NCBI GenBank assembly: GCA_002423545.1
Contig: DIWP01000056.1
Location: forward strand, 62,001 to 126,000
Reading direction: 5' to 3'
Origin: Thermoleophilia bacterium UBA6103
GTDB taxonomy: Bacteria; Actinomycetota; Thermoleophilia; UBA2241
DNA length: 64,000 nt
The stretch's first letter is position 1. The number at the start of each line of letters is the position of its first letter. The notes under the pieces are model-generated. The model was given only the letters and a program-made list of their open reading frames with translations. It was not told where the DNA came from and ran no database searches. The translations under genes were made by a program, and so were the position numbers. Positions 44,143 to 52,044 of the stretch are shown here, piece after piece.

Positions 44143-45309
44143 ATGAGCCAGAACGACCTCGTCAGCCTTGCCGTCATCGCCGCCGCCGCCGTGGCCGCCG
44201 TGCTGCTGGCGTCGCTGCTGCGACGGGCGCGCATCCCCGGTGTGGTGCTCGAGATCGCCCTCGGCATCCTCGTCGGTCCGCAGGTTCTGCGCCTGGCCGA
44301 AGAGACCGACTTCATCACCGCGCTGGCCGACTTCGGCCTCACGTTCCTGCTGTTCCTGGCAGGTTTCGAGGTCGAGATCGCGCGCATCAAGGGGCGGCCG
44401 CTCAAGCTCGCCGGCGGCGGCTGGCTGGTGTCGCTGGCGCTGGCGTTCGGCATCGGCGGCCTGCTGCAGGTCGAGGGTCTGGTGCGCTCCGATCTCTACT
44501 TCGGCCTGGCGCTCACGACCACGGCGCTGGGCACGCTGCTGCCGATACTGCGCGACGAAGGTCTCCTCGAGACAGACATGGGCCGCCATCTGCTCGCCGT
44601 CGGCGCCGTCGGTGAGTTCGGCCCGGTGGTCGCCGTCGCCGTGCTGCTCAGCGGCGGGCGTCCCCTGCTGAGTACCGTGCTTTTGGCGGCCTTCGTCGTC
44701 TGTGTTCTGGCGGTCGCCTTCGTCACCGTCCGCATGCCGGCGCCTCACGTCGGCCGGCTGCTCCACGAGACCCTGCGCACCAGCGGCCAGCTCATGGTGC
44801 GTATCGTGGTCCTGCTGCTCGTGGTCCTGCTGCTGCTCGCCTCGGAACTCGGCCTCGACATCCTGCTCGGCGCCTTCGCCGCCGGCCTCATCCTCCGTCG
44901 TCTGACTACCGAGCGGACGATGGAGCATCTGCAGACCCGGCTCGACACGCTCGGCTACGGCTTCTTCATCCCCATCTTCTTCGTCGTCACCGGCATCCGC
45001 TTCGACATCGTCCATCTGGTGACCAGCGTGCATGCCATCGTCATCCTGGTCGTCGTCCTGCTCCTCATGCTTGTGGTGCGCGGCCTGCCGGCGCTGCTCT
45101 ACCGCCGGGATCTCGACGGCCGACAGCAGCTCTCGCTGGCGTTCTTCTCGGCTACCGGCCTGCCGCTGATCGTGGCCATCACGACGATCGGGCAGGAAGC
45201 GGGGACCATCGGCGCCACCGCGGCCGTCGCCATGGTGGGCGCCGGCATGGTCTCTGTGTTCGTCTACCCCCTGATCGCCCTCGCGATCCTGCGCCGCTCG
45301 CGGGCCTGA
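44143..45309 (+). CDS. CPA2-type cation/proton antiporter
   Basis: 388 residues from ATG 44143. Twelve to thirteen helices; GVVLEIALGILVGPQVLRL, LFLAGFEVEIARIKG, and AVGAVGEFGPVVAVAVLL are characteristic of the Kef/NapA (monovalent cation:proton antiporter 2) family. The C-terminal TrkA-N domain of KefB is absent. It should exchange Na+ or K+ for protons at the membrane. Transcribed alone, divergent from the aldo/keto reductase operon. The ribosome site is weak. Confidence 0.88.
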   Translation: MSQNDLVSLAVIAAAAVAAVLLASLLRRARIPGVVLEIALGILVGPQVLRLAEETDFITALADFGLTFLLFLAGFEVEIARIKGRPLKLAGGGWLVSLALAFGIGGLLQVEGLVRSDLYFGLALTTTALGTLLPILRDEGLLETDMGRHLLAVGAVGEFGPVVAVAVLLSGGRPLLSTVLLAAFVVCVLAVAFVTVRMPAPHVGRLLHETLRTSGQLMVRIVVLLLVVLLLLASELGLDILLGAFAAGLILRRLTTERTMEHLQTRLDTLGYGFFIPIFFVVTGIRFDIVHLVTSVHAIVILVVVLLLMLVVRGLPALLYRRDLDGRQQLSLAFFSATGLPLIVAITTIGQEAGTIGATAAVAMVGAGMVSVFVYPLIALAILRRSRA

Positions 45310-45470
45310 GCCGCTTCCCATGCCGCAGGCTGAGGACCGGGCCGGCGCCGCGGGGCCGCGTCTGAGGTCCCAGCCGGGTCGGAGCGGGCCGGACCCGGGA
45401 CGGCGCCGGGGGAGACGTGCGACATGTCCTGTAGGCTTGCGCCGGACACGCGGCGGTGATGGAGGGACCT

Positions 45471-46712
45471 GTGGAGGCCTGGTTCGACCGGATCATCGAG
45501 CGGCGCGGCAGCGCCAGCTTCAAGTGGGACACGTATCCGCCGGATGTACTGCCGGCCTTCGTCGCCGACATGGACTTCGTCTCGCCGCCGGCCGTCCTGG
45601 AGGCGCTGCATCACCGCGTCGATCACGGCGTCTTCGGCTATGCGCGCGTCTCGGACTCTCTGACCGAGGCGGTCTGCGAGCACGCGCGCTGCGAACACGG
45701 GTGGCACATCGATCCCGACTGGCTCGTCTTTCTGCCCGGCGTCTGGTCGGCCCTGGGACTCACCGTGCGAGCGTTCACGCGGCGCGGCGAAGGCGTGCTG
45801 ATGGTGACCCCGATCTACCACCCCTTCCTGGAGATCGTCGCCGACCAGGGCCGGCGCCTCGACGCCGTGCCGGCGGTGCTGCGCAACGGCCGCTGGCGCC
45901 TGCCGCTGGACGAGCTGGAGGCGGCGATCCGCCAGGATACGCGGGTACTCCTCTTCAGCAGCCCGCACAATCCCCTGGGCCGCGCCTTCGACCGTGACGA
46001 GATCGCCGCCGTGGTCGATCTCTGCCGGCGGCGCGACCTGGTCTTCTGCTCCGATGAGGTGCACTGCGATCTGATCCTCGATCCGGTGCCGCACGTTCCC
46101 AGCCTGACGATCCCCGGCGCCGATGAGGTCACCCTGGCCTTCCTCTCGCCGAGCAAGACGTACAACCTTCCGGGCCTGCAGCTGGCATGGGGCGTGATCC
46201 CCGACGAGCGGCTGCGGCGGCGCTTCCGCGAAGCCGCCGGCGGTCTGGTCGAGCTGGACATGCCGGGCGTGCTCGGCATGGCCGCCGCCGAGGCCGCCTA
46301 CCGGCAGGGCGGCGAGTGGCGGGCGGCGCTGCTCGAGTACCTGCGCGGCAACGCCGCCCTCATCGAACGCTTCGTCGCCGACGAGCTGCCCGGCGTGACC
46401 ACCACGCATGTGGAGGCGACCTATCTGGCCTGGCTCGACGCGCGCCGGGCGCCGGCCGTCGTCGCCGCGCAGGCCGCGTCCGCGACGCCCGCGGTCGTTC
46501 CCGAGGCGCCGTCCGGCGTGCCGGGCGACGCCGCAGCGCGCGTGCCGTCTCCGTACGAGCTCTGCCTGGCCGCCGGCGTGGCCGTCTCGGACGGCGCCGC
46601 GTTCGGCGGCCCCGGCTTCGTGCGTGTGAACCTCGGCTGTCCGCGCGCGACGCTCCAGGAGGTCCTGAGGCGCGTGCGCCGCGGGCTGACCGGCCTGGCG
46701 GGGTCGCCGTGA
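45471..46712 (+). CDS. MalY/PatB-type PLP C-S lyase or aminotransferase
   Basis: 413 residues from GTG 45471, placed after GGAGGG; an ATG at 45459 in frame is an alternative. Motifs: FKWDTYPPDVLPAFVADMDF, GVFGYAR, SSPHNPLGRAF, FCSDEVHCDLI and the PLP Lys in SPSKTYNLPGLQ, all of the MalY/PatB group (cystathionine beta-lyase activity). A 35-residue Ala/Pro/Val-rich insertion follows YLAWLDAR in the C-terminal small domain, where the family has a shorter loop. GTGA links it to the decarboxylase gene. Confidence 0.88.
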   Translation: MEAWFDRIIERRGSASFKWDTYPPDVLPAFVADMDFVSPPAVLEALHHRVDHGVFGYARVSDSLTEAVCEHARCEHGWHIDPDWLVFLPGVWSALGLTVRAFTRRGEGVLMVTPIYHPFLEIVADQGRRLDAVPAVLRNGRWRLPLDELEAAIRQDTRVLLFSSPHNPLGRAFDRDEIAAVVDLCRRRDLVFCSDEVHCDLILDPVPHVPSLTIPGADEVTLAFLSPSKTYNLPGLQLAWGVIPDERLRRRFREAAGGLVELDMPGVLGMAAAEAAYRQGGEWRAALLEYLRGNAALIERFVADELPGVTTTHVEATYLAWLDARRAPAVVAAQAASATPAVVPEAPSGVPGDAAARVPSPYELCLAAGVAVSDGAAFGGPGFVRVNLGCPRATLQEVLRRVRRGLTGLAGSP

Positions 46713-48133
46713 GCGGCGGCTCGCGGCCGGCCGACCCGCTCGGTCTTCAGCCAGATGAGATGCGGGCGTTGGGCTACTGGGTCGTCGACCGGGTGGTCGG
46801 ACATTTGGAGGGTATCGCCGAGAGCCCCGCGGTCGTGACGGGTACACCCGACGAGCTGCGCGCCGCGCTCGGCGGGCCGCCGCCCGAGGACCCCGGCGAT
46901 CCGGCGGCGGCTCTCCGCACGCTGGCCGACGTGGCGCTGGCTCACATGCAGCACGGCGAGCATCCGCGCAACTTCGCCCGCGTGCCGGGGCCGTCTTCGT
47001 ATGCTGGCGTCCTCGGCGAGTGGCTGGCCACCGGCTTCAATGCCATCGCCGCTTCGTGGACCGGCGGATCCGGTCCGGCGACCGTCGAGCTGGTGGTGAT
47101 CGACTGGCTGCGTCAGCTGCTGGGGTTGCCCGACACAACCGAGGGCATCCTGGTCAGCGGGGGTTCGTTGGCCAGCGTCACCGCCCTGGTGGTGGCCCGC
47201 AACGAGGTCGGCGCCGGGACCGTCTACCTCTCCGACCAGACCCACTCCTCGATCGTCCGCGGCCTCTTCGCGCTGGGCTTCCCGGGCTCGGACGTCCGTG
47301 TCCTGACTTCGGACGGGCGTCAGCGGCTGTCCGTGGAGGCGCTGCGGGAGGCGCTGGATGCGGACCGGACGGCCGGCCGGCGGCCGGCCATCGTGATCGC
47401 CAACGCCGGCACCACGAACACCGGTGCCGTGGACCCCCTGCCCGAGCTGGCCGGGATCTGTGCCGCCGAAGGCCTTTGGCTCCATGTCGACGGCGCCTAC
47501 GGTGCCCCGGCCGCTTTGTGCGACGCCGGCCGCCGCCTGCTGGCCGGCATCGAGCGGGCCGACTCTCTGGTGCTGGACCCGCACAAGTGGCTCTTCCAGC
47601 CCTACGATCTCGGCTGCTTGCTGGTCCGGCGGCACGGTGCCCTGGAACGTGCCTTTCGCACCACGCCGGACTACCTGGCCGACGTGACCGGGGTCGACGA
47701 CGAGGTCGACCTGCGCGACCGCGGGCTGGAGCTCAGCCGACGGGGTCGTGGCGTGAAGCTCTGGCTGACGTTCCGCACCTATGGAGTGGTGCGCATCCGG
47801 GCCGCCATCGCCCACGGTATCGGGCTGGCCGAGCGGGCGGAGCGTCTGGTGGCCGCCGACCCGGACTGGCGGGTCGTGACGCCGGCTCAGTTGGGGATCG
47901 TGACCTTCACCCTGCGCCGCCCGGCCGCCGGCCGTGATGCCTACGACGAGCTGGCCGCCAGGGCGGCCGGCGTGGCGGCCGACGGTTCCGCGCATCTCAC
48001 GACCACCCGGGTATCGGGGACGCCTGTGCTGCGACTCTGCACGATCAACCCGAGGACGACGCCGGACGACATCACGCAGACGCTCGCCGGCCTCGGTGTG
48101 GGGTCGTGCATTCGGCGGGGCGCGGCGGGGTAG
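46709..48133 (+). CDS. Group II PLP-dependent amino acid decarboxylase (AADC-like), amber stop
   Basis: 474 residues from GTG 46709, overlapping the PatB stop. Motifs NFARVPGPSSYAGVLGEWLA, GGSLASVTALVVAR, THSSIVRG, HVDGAYGAPAAL and the PLP Lys in DPHKWLFQPYDLGC place it among aromatic-L-amino-acid/DDC decarboxylases, which remove CO2 from amino acids. The substrate cannot be read from the sequence. It ends with TAG at 48131-48133; reading through would add only 11 codons before TGA 48167-48169. Paired with a C-S lyase-type enzyme, it may be part of amino acid breakdown. Confidence 0.88.
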   Translation: MSGGSRPADPLGLQPDEMRALGYWVVDRVVGHLEGIAESPAVVTGTPDELRAALGGPPPEDPGDPAAALRTLADVALAHMQHGEHPRNFARVPGPSSYAGVLGEWLATGFNAIAASWTGGSGPATVELVVIDWLRQLLGLPDTTEGILVSGGSLASVTALVVARNEVGAGTVYLSDQTHSSIVRGLFALGFPGSDVRVLTSDGRQRLSVEALREALDADRTAGRRPAIVIANAGTTNTGAVDPLPELAGICAAEGLWLHVDGAYGAPAALCDAGRRLLAGIERADSLVLDPHKWLFQPYDLGCLLVRRHGALERAFRTTPDYLADVTGVDDEVDLRDRGLELSRRGRGVKLWLTFRTYGVVRIRAAIAHGIGLAERAERLVAADPDWRVVTPAQLGIVTFTLRRPAAGRDAYDELAARAAGVAADGSAHLTTTRVSGTPVLRLCTINPRTTPDDITQTLAGLGVGSCIRRGAAG

Positions 48134-48148
48134 GGGAGAGCGGCACGC

Positions 48149-48250
48149 TCACGCGGATCCGGGTCTTGAGGCCCTTCTCGCTTTGGCAGCCCACTCCGGC
48201 AGCGGCGGGAACCGGTCGGGCCCGCGAGCATCCCGCACGCGGTCGTTCGA
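48149..48250 (-). pseudogene. Remnant of a trmO-like 3' end
   Basis: On the minus strand SNDRVRDARGPDRFPPLPEW is encoded, matching SNDRVRDARGPGWFPLMAEW at the C-terminus of the TrmO-like gene at 49255; a stop follows at 48151-48149. The rest of the gene is missing upstream, where the VapC gene lies instead. Identity at the DNA level is high (31 identical bases in a row). This looks like a leftover of duplication or insertion into the trmO 3' end. Confidence 0.75.
48217..48247. repeat. 31-bp direct repeat (mate at 49332-49362) flanking vapBC
   Basis: The 31 bases starting CGGGCCCGCGAGCATCCCGC are identical at 48217-48247 and 49332-49362, with weaker similarity extending outwards for about 30 bases. 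The two copies bracket the toxin-antitoxin genes, 1,115 bases apart, in direct orientation; the second copy is inside the intact TrmO-like gene. This resembles an att-type or duplication footprint. Confidence 0.8.
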
Positions 48251-48278
48251 TCGAGCTCCGCGAGCTCGTCCGGCGGTC

Positions 48279-48710
48279 TCAGCTCGCGACGAACGGATCG
48301 ACGATCCGCACGGGGCTCTCGAGCCTGAGCAGGTGCTTATCTTCGGTGTAGAGGACGTCGGCGCCGCAGGACTCGGCGGCCGTCAGGATCAGTGCGTCCC
48401 AGATGGGGGCACCGCACTCTTCGACTCGGCCCATGGCCGCGAGCACCATGTCGACGGACGGAGCCACGATGTGAGCGCTGCGGAGCTGCTGCGCGAGACC
48501 GCGAGCTGCGGCCGGTGACAACGGGACCTCAAGGCGCCGCGTCGTGGTCCAGAAGAACTCCTGGAAGACCTGGGTGCTCAGGGCGAGAGAGCCGGCGCCG
48601 AGATGATCGAGGACGAGCGCTCGGGCGATGTCCCGCTTGCGGGGGGCATCATGGTCGACCATGTAGACGAGCACGTTCGAATCGAGGAACGCTCGTGCGA
48701 CAGCGCTCAT
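48279..48710 (-). CDS. vapC: PIN-domain toxin (VapC-like)
   Basis: 143 residues. PIN-domain acidic residues: Asp in ARAFLDSNVLVYMVDHD, Glu in STQVFQEFFW, Asp in PIWDALI and Glu/Asp in VLYTEDKHLL. VapC toxins are magnesium-dependent ribonucleases that cut tRNA or rRNA. It starts three bases after the stop of the antitoxin gene, the usual order antitoxin-toxin. The cassette lies between duplicated trmO sequences. Confidence 0.88.
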   Translation of the reverse strand: MSAVARAFLDSNVLVYMVDHDAPRKRDIARALVLDHLGAGSLALSTQVFQEFFWTTTRRLEVPLSPAAARGLAQQLRSAHIVAPSVDMVLAAMGRVEECGAPIWDALILTAAESCGADVLYTEDKHLLRLESPVRIVDPFVAS

Positions 48711-48713
48711 CGC

Positions 48714-48983
48714 TCAGTCCCGGCAGGTGTCGTAGATCTCCTCGCGAGAGAACGTGATGCCACCGGAGTGTGCCGGCGCCTCATCGAAGAGCTGTTTGAT
48801 GCGGGTCACGGCCAGCTTCCGGCGTGCTTCTTCGTCGACGTAGTCCTGCAGACAGCGCTGCAGGTAGGCGTTGACGGAATCACCCTCCTGGAGCGCTCGG
48901 ATCCGGGCGCGCCGCAGGATCTCGACGTCGACGGTGATGGTCAGGTTCGTCATACCGTTCCTGGCGGTAGGCTCGGCCTTCAT
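48714..48983 (-). CDS. vapB: VapB-type antitoxin (ribbon-helix-helix)
   Basis: 89 residues from ATG 48983, with GGGAGGA upstream. The N-terminal LTITVDVEILRRARIRALQE is a ribbon-helix-helix DNA-binding sequence, followed by SVNAYLQRCLQDYV; the C-terminus (KLAVTRIKQLFDEAP) would wrap the toxin. It should neutralise the PIN toxin and repress the operon. Direct repeats and a palindrome upstream are likely operator sites. Confidence 0.8.
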   Translation of the reverse strand: MKAEPTARNGMTNLTITVDVEILRRARIRALQEGDSVNAYLQRCLQDYVDEEARRKLAVTRIKQLFDEAPAHSGGITFSREEIYDTCRD

Positions 48984-49046
48984 CACGTCCTCCCATGGCG
49001 GTCGATCACGGGGTCGGGTCTGTGCCGCAGGCATCCGCGTCGCTGG

Positions 49047-49101
49047 ACCGTGTTCAAGCGGGCGGTCAGCACGAATACAGTGTAGCACGAAACTCGTGTT
49101 C
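49047..49101 (-). promoter_or_regulatory. Probable vapBC operator/promoter region
   Basis: CGTGTTCAAG appears as a direct repeat at 49047-49056 and 49092-49101 and brackets the palindrome TACAGTGTA (49074-49082). On the minus strand the TTGAAC hexamer in the upstream copy may serve as -35. AT content is higher than around it. Ribbon-helix-helix antitoxins bind such paired sites. Confidence 0.45.
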
Positions 49102-49200
49102 AAGGTCGCCGCGATGCCTGGCGGCGGATCCGCCTGACATGGTGCATCTGGGGCGCGATCAGCTGCTGCGGCTCGACGAATGCCCTTGCCCGGCCGCGCC

Positions 49201-49272
49201 TCGGGGTGGGTCAGGGGTCCGCCGAAGCGTCGAGGTGCCGCGCTTCGGGGTGGGTCAGGGATCCGCCGAAGC
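49201..49272. repeat. 28-bp near-identical direct repeat at the trmO 3' end
   Basis: TCGGGGTGGGTCAGGGRTCC plus CGCCGAAGC occurs at 49201-49228 and 49245-49272 with one mismatch. The second copy includes the stop codon of the TrmO-like gene, so part of its 3' end is duplicated just downstream, next to the vapBC cassette. Confidence 0.75.
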
Positions 49273-49824
49273 TCCCGATTCGCCGCGCCCCTCCTCCTCG
49301 CAGGCCCATTCCGCCATCAGTGGGAACCAGCCGGGCCCGCGAGCATCCCGCACGCGGTCGTTGGAGGGGAGATAGGGCTTGAGGTCGAGGACCGGGGTAC
49401 CGTCGGCGGCGTCGAGGTCGTCGACGTGCAGGATGCCGGTCGCCGCATCGACGGAGCGAAGGCGACAGACCGTGACCGCGATGGGGTTGGGACGGGCTGG
49501 CGAGCGGGTCGCGAAGACCCCCATCAGGTGCTCCGGCGCCGGGCGCGGGTGGACGCGCAGGGTGGCGCGGTCGGTGTCGTTGTCGTGACCCTGTGCCCAC
49601 CACAGCACCAGGACGTGACTGAACTGCTCCAGGTGGAGCAGGGCGGCGCGGTAGGCCTCCGCGATGTGCAACTCGGCGGGGCCGCGGTCGGTGTCCGTAG
49701 CTGAGTTTGCGAAGTCGCCTGCGGTAGAGGAGGGTCGCCGCAGGACGCGGCCGACGGGCACGAGCCTCAGGGGCTCCGTGCCACGTGGCTGCGAGTCCGA
49801 GCTGTGGGCGTCGAGCGGCGTCAT
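49255..49824 (-). CDS. TrmO-like (TsaA fold) protein
   Basis: 189 residues. LVPVGRVLRRP, FSHVLVLWWAQGHDND, LMGVFATRSPARPNPIAVTV and GTPVLDLKPYLP show the TsaA/TrmO barrel. It differs from the first copy (19340), with a longer loop after the first strand, so they are paralogues rather than recent duplicates. Expected activity is SAM-dependent methylation of a modified base in tRNA, but targets of such paralogues are not known. Its 3' end is repeated twice nearby, once as a remnant beyond vapBC. Confidence 0.82.
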   Translation of the reverse strand: MTPLDAHSSDSQPRGTEPLRLVPVGRVLRRPSSTAGDFANSATDTDRGPAELHIAEAYRAALLHLEQFSHVLVLWWAQGHDNDTDRATLRVHPRPAPEHLMGVFATRSPARPNPIAVTVCRLRSVDAATGILHVDDLDAADGTPVLDLKPYLPSNDRVRDARGPGWFPLMAEWACEEEGRGESGASADP

Positions 49825-49904
49825 GGTAGACGGGAGTCTACCGCGATGGGCCCGGACCGCGAGGCGGCAAGCCTGCCGCGATCCCGCGCGCCCCGGCCTT
49901 GGGT

Positions 49905-50366
49905 TCAGCGGGCGCCGGCCTCGCGCAGCGCGTCGTCGATGGCCGTCACGGCGCCGAAGTCACGCTCGCCTTCGACGGCGATGGCGAGCGGCCCCCACGT
50001 CCACAGATGGACGAGCGAGCGCTCGAAAGGTCGCCAGGCGACGACGTCGATGGCGTTGTCGCGGGTCGCGCGGCTGTCGAACTGCACGACGAAGACGGAG
50101 GCGCTCTCATCGCCGTCCTCATGGCCGCTGCGCACGCTCAGGAAGAGGCCCTCGACGAAGCCGGGGACGTCTCGCCAGACGATCGGCGTCGCCTCGACCT
50201 GCAGGCCGACATCCTCCAGCACCCGGACCACCGACGCCGGCGTCAGCGGCTCGCCGTCGGGTCCGGTGGCATCGAACGCGGAGCGCCCGCAGCCGCCGAC
50301 CGGCAGCAGCGTCGCGACGAGCGTGACAAGGGCCAGCGAGGCGAGCAGAGCGATCCGGCGCGTCAC
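49905..50366 (-). CDS. Small lipoprotein, operon partner of APC transporter
   Basis: 153 residues from GTG 50366. A signal sequence ends in LPVGGC, a lipobox. The mature domain (VVRVLEDVGLQVEATPIVW, ASVFVVQFDSRATRDNA) has the look of a small alpha/beta extracytoplasmic domain; no family recognised. It begins four bases after the APC transporter stop, with its ribosome site (GGAGG) inside the upstream gene, so it is co-expressed. Confidence 0.7.
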   Translation of the reverse strand: MTRRIALLASLALVTLVATLLPVGGCGRSAFDATGPDGEPLTPASVVRVLEDVGLQVEATPIVWRDVPGFVEGLFLSVRSGHEDGDESASVFVVQFDSRATRDNAIDVVAWRPFERSLVHLWTWGPLAIAVEGERDFGAVTAIDDALREAGAR

Positions 50367-50370
50367 GGCC

Positions 50371-51927
50371 TCATACCTCCGTCTCTCCGGTCGACGTCAG
50401 CGGCTCCGGCCGGCCGTCGCCTGCCCCGGCGAGCGCGCCGGCCGCACTGCTCGCGGCGGCTCCACTGTTCGCGCCGGCTTCACCGTTCGCGCCGGCCTCA
50501 CCGTCGGCGTCCCCGGACCCGCGCCCGGCGGCCATCGCCGCTCGCTTGTCCTTCGTCAGCCGGGTCATGATGAACGGTGGCGCCAGAAGGATGAGGAAGC
50601 CGACGAGCATGGTACCGATGTACTCCCAGGTGCCTCCGAAGTGGGTCTGGCTGGGTGGCAGCAGAGAGATGATGAGCGTGGCGCCGCAGGAGAGGGCGCC
50701 CAGGCCGCCGAGGATCCAGACGCCGACCTTGCCGCCGGGCGCCCGGAACGGTCGCGGCGTGTCGGGCTGGCTGTAGCGCAGCTTGATGAACGACGCGAAG
50801 ACCATCACGTACATCAGGCAGATCAGCAGGGTCGTCATCGCCGAGAGCATCCAGTACACGGTGTCGACGCCGGGGACCAGCAGGTAGGCCGTGGCGATCA
50901 CGGTGCCGATGCCGGCCTGCATGAGCAGCACGCCGCTCGGCGCCTTGCGCTTGTTCACCCTGGCGAACACCGCCGGCATGAAGCCCTCGTCGACCGCCAC
51001 CTTGAGGCCGCTCGACGGGCCGCCGAGCCATGTCTGCAGGCAGGCGATGCCGCCCAGCGCCACCATGAGCGCCGTGGGAATGACCATCCAGCCCATGCCG
51101 AAGTCGTCGAAGAAGAGGCTGAAGGCCTGCATGAGGCCGGCCGACAGGCTGAGCTGCTTCTCCGGCACCACCCAGGCGACCGCCAGCGTGCCGATGACGG
51201 CGAGGACGAAGATGACGGCGGCCGAGATGAACATGGCCGCCGGCAGGTCGCGCTGCGGCTTGCGGACGTTGGCGGCGTGGAAGCCGATCATCTCCATGCC
51301 GGCGAACATCAGGATGGCATTGCCGGCCAGCGCGATGGTGCCGAAGCTGAACTCCGGCAGCAGGGCGTCGAAGGTGAGCGGCGGCGTCTCCATCGGCTCG
51401 CCGCCGGCGATGTACACGATGCCCAGGGCGCTGATGATGAGCGCCGGGATGATGGTGCCGATCACCACGCCGAAGGTCCCCAGGGCGTTGCCGGCGCGCT
51501 CGCCGAAGAGGGCCACGACTGTGGTGCCCCAGAAGATGGTCATCATCGTCGCGAACATGAAGACGTTGTTCGCCGCCAGATCGGGGGAGATAGCGAAGGC
51601 CAGCGTGGAGCCGATGAACGCCAGCACGGCCGGATACCACACCACGATCGAGGCCCACTCGGCGTAGATGGCCACAAAGCCGGAACTGTCGCCGAACGCC
51701 TCGCGGACCCAGCCGTACAGGCCGCCGCCCTTCTGCCAGGTGGTGGCCAGCTCGACGCCGGCGAAGCCGATGGGGATGAGGAAGCAGACGCCGCCGAGCA
51801 CGTACCAGCCGACCGACGACCAGCCGTAGACGGCCATGGCGGGCAGGTTGCGCAGGCCCAGCACGGCGGCGACGTTGATCATCGCCAGGACGAAGATGCC
51901 GGTCTTCCTGACATCAGCGCCCGCCAC
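50371..51927 (-). CDS. APC-superfamily amino acid transporter (GadC-like)
   Basis: 518 residues from GTG 51927 after AAGGAGG; ATG at 51993 is less likely. Twelve helices; the first helix KTGIFVLAMINVAAVLGLRNLP and GLYGWVREAFGDSSGF match the glutamate:GABA antiporter-type branch. The C-terminus is a low-complexity Ala/Gly/Glu tail with repeats of GEAGAN. Probable amino acid/amine or amino acid/polyamine exchanger. A decarboxylase lies 3 kb away but on the other strand, so pairing is only a guess. Confidence 0.85.
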   Translation of the reverse strand: MAGADVRKTGIFVLAMINVAAVLGLRNLPAMAVYGWSSVGWYVLGGVCFLIPIGFAGVELATTWQKGGGLYGWVREAFGDSSGFVAIYAEWASIVVWYPAVLAFIGSTLAFAISPDLAANNVFMFATMMTIFWGTTVVALFGERAGNALGTFGVVIGTIIPALIISALGIVYIAGGEPMETPPLTFDALLPEFSFGTIALAGNAILMFAGMEMIGFHAANVRKPQRDLPAAMFISAAVIFVLAVIGTLAVAWVVPEKQLSLSAGLMQAFSLFFDDFGMGWMVIPTALMVALGGIACLQTWLGGPSSGLKVAVDEGFMPAVFARVNKRKAPSGVLLMQAGIGTVIATAYLLVPGVDTVYWMLSAMTTLLICLMYVMVFASFIKLRYSQPDTPRPFRAPGGKVGVWILGGLGALSCGATLIISLLPPSQTHFGGTWEYIGTMLVGFLILLAPPFIMTRLTKDKRAAMAAGRGSGDADGEAGANGEAGANSGAAASSAAGALAGAGDGRPEPLTSTGETEV

Positions 51928-52044
51928 GTCCGCCTCCTTGCCGGATCGACGTCCCCTCTCGGCTGCGGTCTGACCGCGTGCCTGCGACGGCATACCGGTG
52001 AAGGGACCCGCCGTGGTGCCTATCGGCAGGCGGGTGCTCGAGCT

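Noticed and set aside
48131..48169. Second pyrrolysine gene: decarboxylase with TAG followed by 11 more codons
   Set aside because: The extension is short, Arg/Ser/Gly-rich and unlike the family; the protein is complete at the amber.
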